8,255 nucleotides of DNA, taken from assembly GCA_029932425.1 (NCBI GenBank), contig JAOZQC010000086.1, forward strand, positions 1 through 8,255. Reading direction: 5' to 3'. The position numbers and the translations under genes are program-made. Within the stretch, counting starts at the first letter, position 1. Every line of letters begins with the position of its first letter. Source of the DNA: Planctomycetota bacterium (GTDB lineage: Bacteria > Planctomycetota > JAJSAM01). Shown piece after piece: positions 6,801 to 8,255 of the stretch. Below the pieces are notes generated by a model. That model was not told where the DNA came from, did not search any database, and saw only the letters and a list, made by a program, of their open reading frames with translations.

Positions 6801-7030
6801 GAACCTACGCGATCCGGGCGATGAAGCAGGGGTACACCCTCCCGGACCCGAGTTCCCCGCCGAGGGCCCAGGCGGGCGCCACCGGCCTCCGGATCGTCCT
6901 GAAGAAGGGGCCGGACGTTCCCCGGATGCCCGGTCCCCAGGGGCCCGTGCGGCGGCACGGAAGGCGGGTTCTCGGTCCCGCGGCCCTCTCGCCTTCCCGG
7001 GCCGGAGCGCCTACAATCGGGCGATCATGA
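3869..7030 (+). CDS. Membrane-anchored protein with ten carboxypeptidase-regulatory-like repeats
   Basis: A 1053-residue exported protein of unknown function. Residues 7-25 (VILLFVLLVGGAGFLAWFA) form one hydrophobic helix after a short basic N-terminus, so it is a signal anchor or uncleaved signal. A Pro/Glu/Arg-rich linker follows to about 57. Residues 58-1013 are ten tandem beta-sandwich repeats of the carboxypeptidase D regulatory-like type (CarboxypepD_reg superfamily). Each begins like G-x-V-x-D-x-x-G-x-P-V-x-G-A-x-V and continues with T-D-x-x-G-x-F-x-L-x-x-L-x-P-G-x-Y. Repeats begin near 58, 141, 245, 335, 433, 547, 644, 742, 834 and 927. No catalytic domain, TonB plug or sorting motif is seen, so a structural, adhesive or ligand-binding role outside the membrane is likely (inference). 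The last 40 residues (1014-1053) are Pro/Arg/Gly-rich, unlike the repeats, and may be read-through of a lost stop. The stop overlaps the next gene's ATG (ATGA at 7027-7030). Confidence 0.87.
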   Translation: MQIRNGRVILLFVLLVGGAGFLAWFATRPPGESAAERAPERTGEPEAPGRLPPLAPAVIRGEVRIFKGNEPAAKIPVEVTGGRRTVRAATTEDGTFRVEADAGRELTVTVQAPEPYAPVVVRGLRLVPGRTENLGTLYLERAFLVKGIVVDREGNPVPGAAVRALRPTLERGRVNFLDLFFKFGSTRTPLEETRSGADGTFVLAKLSPGIYRLEATGQGFAVGYIARAVVNPETESQLFRIVLAPGLSLPGTVKSVKGEPVPGATVTAVRFGRGRRGPSLELEPVQTTTDERGAFVLDHLTPGPAQLMVAAEGFPTRVEGDVVIGETKRLDVVLGGGAAIEGRITDSKGNPVEGAEVAVFLGPGSPVFGRTRSDADGHYLLDRLPSGRIQIFLVRKDGYPPYPTLDLRNMYRQPREELEEGKTLVKNVTLESGAVIRGRVTNGADGSPVAEAEIVAVGSALFGGLGGSVSGTTDENGDYRLTGVGPGLHLLLVKAPGFYQPGTEAQALLRSMAPFGNTDREPGPDDPVVRVGKAGTETVKDLKMLPGAVVSGRVLAPDGTPLAGASVAPAAGDRGFAFLLRFLNVGPGSVMTGEDGSFRFSGVAASEKLVLEARAPGYLPSKSDPVSVSSGAEVTGLEIRLKAGGTVTGTVYGADGAPFSGASVKVVPDLRDPRDRWRTASALWRAEAVTTDGEGAFRVDGLEPGPVLIDVQAPGHQPLRHRGVSVSEGTVTGGVTLRLEKGYVIAGRVTDPGGNPLEAVRVRADVVRERRVPPVFPLGGAGNSAVTGADGAYRLDRLAPGNYRLRFSKGRYVPETRDAVAAGTEGLEVILEKGLAITGTVTWPDGSPAAGISVAARRGERSASSTSTDAKGAFRLENLKAGAYDLTASPTRSPFGRVREDVPDAAPATLSGVTAGAEGVEIRLLPAFSISGVVADEAGNPLPGVMLFATTEGGGPRPTGFARTDDRGAFRIPNLAEGTYAIRAMKQGYTLPDPSSPPRAQAGATGLRIVLKKGPDVPRMPGPQGPVRRHGRRVLGPAALSPSRAGAPTIGRS
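4040..6907 (+). repeat. Ten tandem protein-domain repeats
   Basis: The coding region is built of ten units of 83-114 codons (mean about 95) with boundaries near 4040, 4289, 4601, 4871, 5165, 5507, 5798, 6092, 6368 and 6647. Units share the beta-strand pattern but have diverged in sequence, and insert lengths differ (long inserts in units 2, 5 and 7). This looks like old domain duplication rather than recent DNA repeat expansion. Confidence 0.8.
7012..7017 (+). promoter_or_regulatory. Possible -10 element directly before the PPC-like gene
   Basis: TACAAT matches five of six -10 consensus bases and ends 9 nt before the ATG at 7027. A start about 7 nt downstream would give an almost leaderless message, consistent with the lack of a nearby Shine-Dalgarno site (nearest GGAG is 19 nt away). 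It lies inside the end of the preceding reading frame, so chance occurrence is possible. No clear -35 is seen. Confidence 0.3.
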
Positions 7031-8255
7031 AGACCCGAACAGCCTGCATCCTCGCGCTCCTCCTCCTCGCCGCCCCCGCGCTGGCCCAGACCCGCGTGCG
7101 GGACGGGCGGTTCGGCGACCGCATCACCGGGGACATCCTGGGCGCCGATGAGATCGACATGTTCGTGGACCACGCGGTGGCCGGCTCGAGGTTCAAGCTG
7201 AAGCTCGTCCCCGACCGGCAGAGCTCCTTCCGCGCGGGGTTCATGGTCCTCGGAGAGGACGACGACTTCACCTCCCTCGTGACCCAGGCCCTCCCCGTGA
7301 GCGGAGGGCGGGGCTGGAAGACCCTGCCTCTCGAGCTTCCCGCCACCGGCCGCTACCGCATCCTCGTCTTCGCCCAGAAGGACGCCTCCGGCAACCCCTT
7401 CAGCGGGCGGTACCAGCTCACCGCCAAGGTGAAGCCCCCGAAGAGGATCTCCCTCGTGGGCGCCTTCCCCGCCGGGGGCGGGACCTCGGACGCCGTCTTC
7501 GCGGTGCCCGCGGGAAGCACGGTGACCCTCTCCGTGAAGGGGGGTCCCGGTTCGCCCCTCCCCGAGGTGGCGGACCTGCTGGATCCGGACGGGACCTCCA
7601 TCCTCGACCCGGAAACGGTGACGGTGAAGAAGAAGGCGGTGCTCCTGAAGAAGCTCCTCCTCCCCAAGTTCGGCAAGTACACCCTTCGCCTCTCCTCACC
7701 CGCCCCCGGGGAGTGGCGGGTGAAGGTGAAGGTCAAGGCCCCGAGACGGAAGGCGGAGAAGATCGAGGTGATCGACGGTGTCCCCCCCGACCCGGATCCC
7801 GTTACCGCGAGCGTCCTGGGAGGCGAGCCCCGGGTGACGATCGAGGGCGAGTCGGGGGGGCCGAACGGCCTCTACCTCTTGCCGGGCGAGAACGCCCCGC
7901 TCCCCGTCCTCGCCGAGGCGGCCGCCGCCTGCGGTCAGACCCCCCTGCCCCTCCAGCCCCGCGTGGCGTTCGGCACCGTCTACGTGGACGTGCCCGATAT
8001 CCGGGGCGGTCCCGACGAGTTCGTCTTCCTGCCGGGAACCGACGAGCCGGACTGGTACCTGAAGAGCACGAGCGTCTCCTCCTACAGCATCGTGGGGGAG
8101 ACCTTCGAGGACGGGAAGCGCACCGGGTTCACCCTCCTCACGAACCGGGCCGACACCTGGGCCGTGGTGAGCGGGATCACCTACGACGAGGCGGGGCGGA
8201 TCACCGGCTACCGGGCGGAGAGCCACACTCGGTCGGGGGTGGAGATCTCCTCCGG
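7027..8255 (+). CDS. Secreted protein with two PPC-like domains, 3' end beyond window
   Basis: 409 residues are visible and the frame is open at the window edge. A classical signal peptide occupies residues 1-20 (basic MKTR, then a Leu/Ala core, ALA before Gln21), so it is exported by Sec and probably cleaved. Residues about 26-136 resemble the bacterial pre-peptidase C-terminal (PPC) beta-sandwich: GDRITGDILGADEIDMFVDH, an AGSRFKLKL strand, then LPATGRYRILVFA and SGRYQLTAKV. Residues about 139-238 repeat the plan (TSDAVFAVPAGSTVTLSVKG, then LPKFGKYTLRLSS, then WRVKVKVKAP). A linker rich in Lys, then Asp/Pro, leads to a third region from about 260 that I do not recognise. No protease motif is visible in the part present. 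It overlaps the repeat-protein frame by 4 nt (ATGA), suggesting translational coupling, and both products are exported. Assignment as PPC-like rests on pattern only. Confidence 0.8.
   Translation, partial: MKTRTACILALLLLAAPALAQTRVRDGRFGDRITGDILGADEIDMFVDHAVAGSRFKLKLVPDRQSSFRAGFMVLGEDDDFTSLVTQALPVSGGRGWKTLPLELPATGRYRILVFAQKDASGNPFSGRYQLTAKVKPPKRISLVGAFPAGGGTSDAVFAVPAGSTVTLSVKGGPGSPLPEVADLLDPDGTSILDPETVTVKKKAVLLKKLLLPKFGKYTLRLSSPAPGEWRVKVKVKAPRRKAEKIEVIDGVPPDPDPVTASVLGGEPRVTIEGESGGPNGLYLLPGENAPLPVLAEAAAACGQTPLPLQPRVAFGTVYVDVPDIRGGPDEFVFLPGTDEPDWYLKSTSVSSYSIVGETFEDGKRTGFTLLTNRADTWAVVSGITYDEAGRITGYRAESHTRSGVEISS

Noticed and set aside
3830..6958. A 1042-codon open frame on the minus strand opposite the repeat protein
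   Set aside because: Its translation is Arg/Gly/His/Pro-rich with no family motif, and it mirrors a well-supported plus-strand gene. It is a by-product of few stops in GC-rich DNA.
8176..8220. TYDEAGRITGYRAE in the PPC-like protein, similar to an RHS/YD repeat
   Set aside because: A single isolated match with no neighbouring YD repeats. Not enough to claim an RHS element.
1..8255. Search for transposases, integrases, toxin-antitoxin pairs, CRISPR repeats, tRNA or rRNA
   Set aside because: None was found on reading both strands. Gene content and composition look uniform, with no sign of recent transfer.

Overview
The window is a GC-rich (roughly 70% by eye) bacterial chromosomal segment with five genuine protein-coding genes. 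It contains no RNA gene, insertion sequence, phage gene or CRISPR array that I can recognise. Stop codons are so rare at this GC level that many long open frames exist on both strands. I kept only those whose protein shows family motifs, sensible composition and a plausible start. The mixture (a cyclic-2,3-diphosphoglycerate-synthetase-like GTPase, a stand-alone DUF362 protein, a very long carboxypeptidase-regulatory-like repeat protein and a secreted PPC-like protein) resembles Acidobacteriota, Planctomycetota, Myxococcota or similar uncultured GC-rich lineages. The sequence alone does not decide between them.

Left block (1-3542): carbamate kinase (arcC) is on the minus strand and runs off the left edge, lacking only about 30-35 C-terminal residues. 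Divergent from it, across a 162-bp gap, is a DUF362 protein with an unusual hydrophobic C-terminal extension. After a further 87 bp comes a COG2403-type P-loop GTPase, usually annotated as cyclic 2,3-diphosphoglycerate synthetase. That name probably rests on homology only. The nearby carbamate kinase hints instead at a role around carbamoyl-phosphate or nitrogen metabolism, which is an inference.

Middle (3543-3868): a 326-bp non-coding gap. It holds two imperfect inverted repeats and a 41-bp cluster of short direct repeats, including the only A-rich stretch of this kind I noticed in the window. A possible -10 element and a strong Shine-Dalgarno site follow.

Right block (3869-8255): two exported proteins on the plus strand whose frames overlap by ATGA. 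The first is a 1053-residue, N-terminally anchored protein of ten tandem beta-sandwich repeats (carboxypeptidase regulatory-like). The second has a classical signal peptide, two PPC-like domains and an unrecognised third region cut by the window end. They look like an envelope or extracellular pair of unknown function. The last 40 residues of the first protein look like read-through into a promoter region, so its true C-terminus deserves a check. I see no obvious defence system or mobile element.
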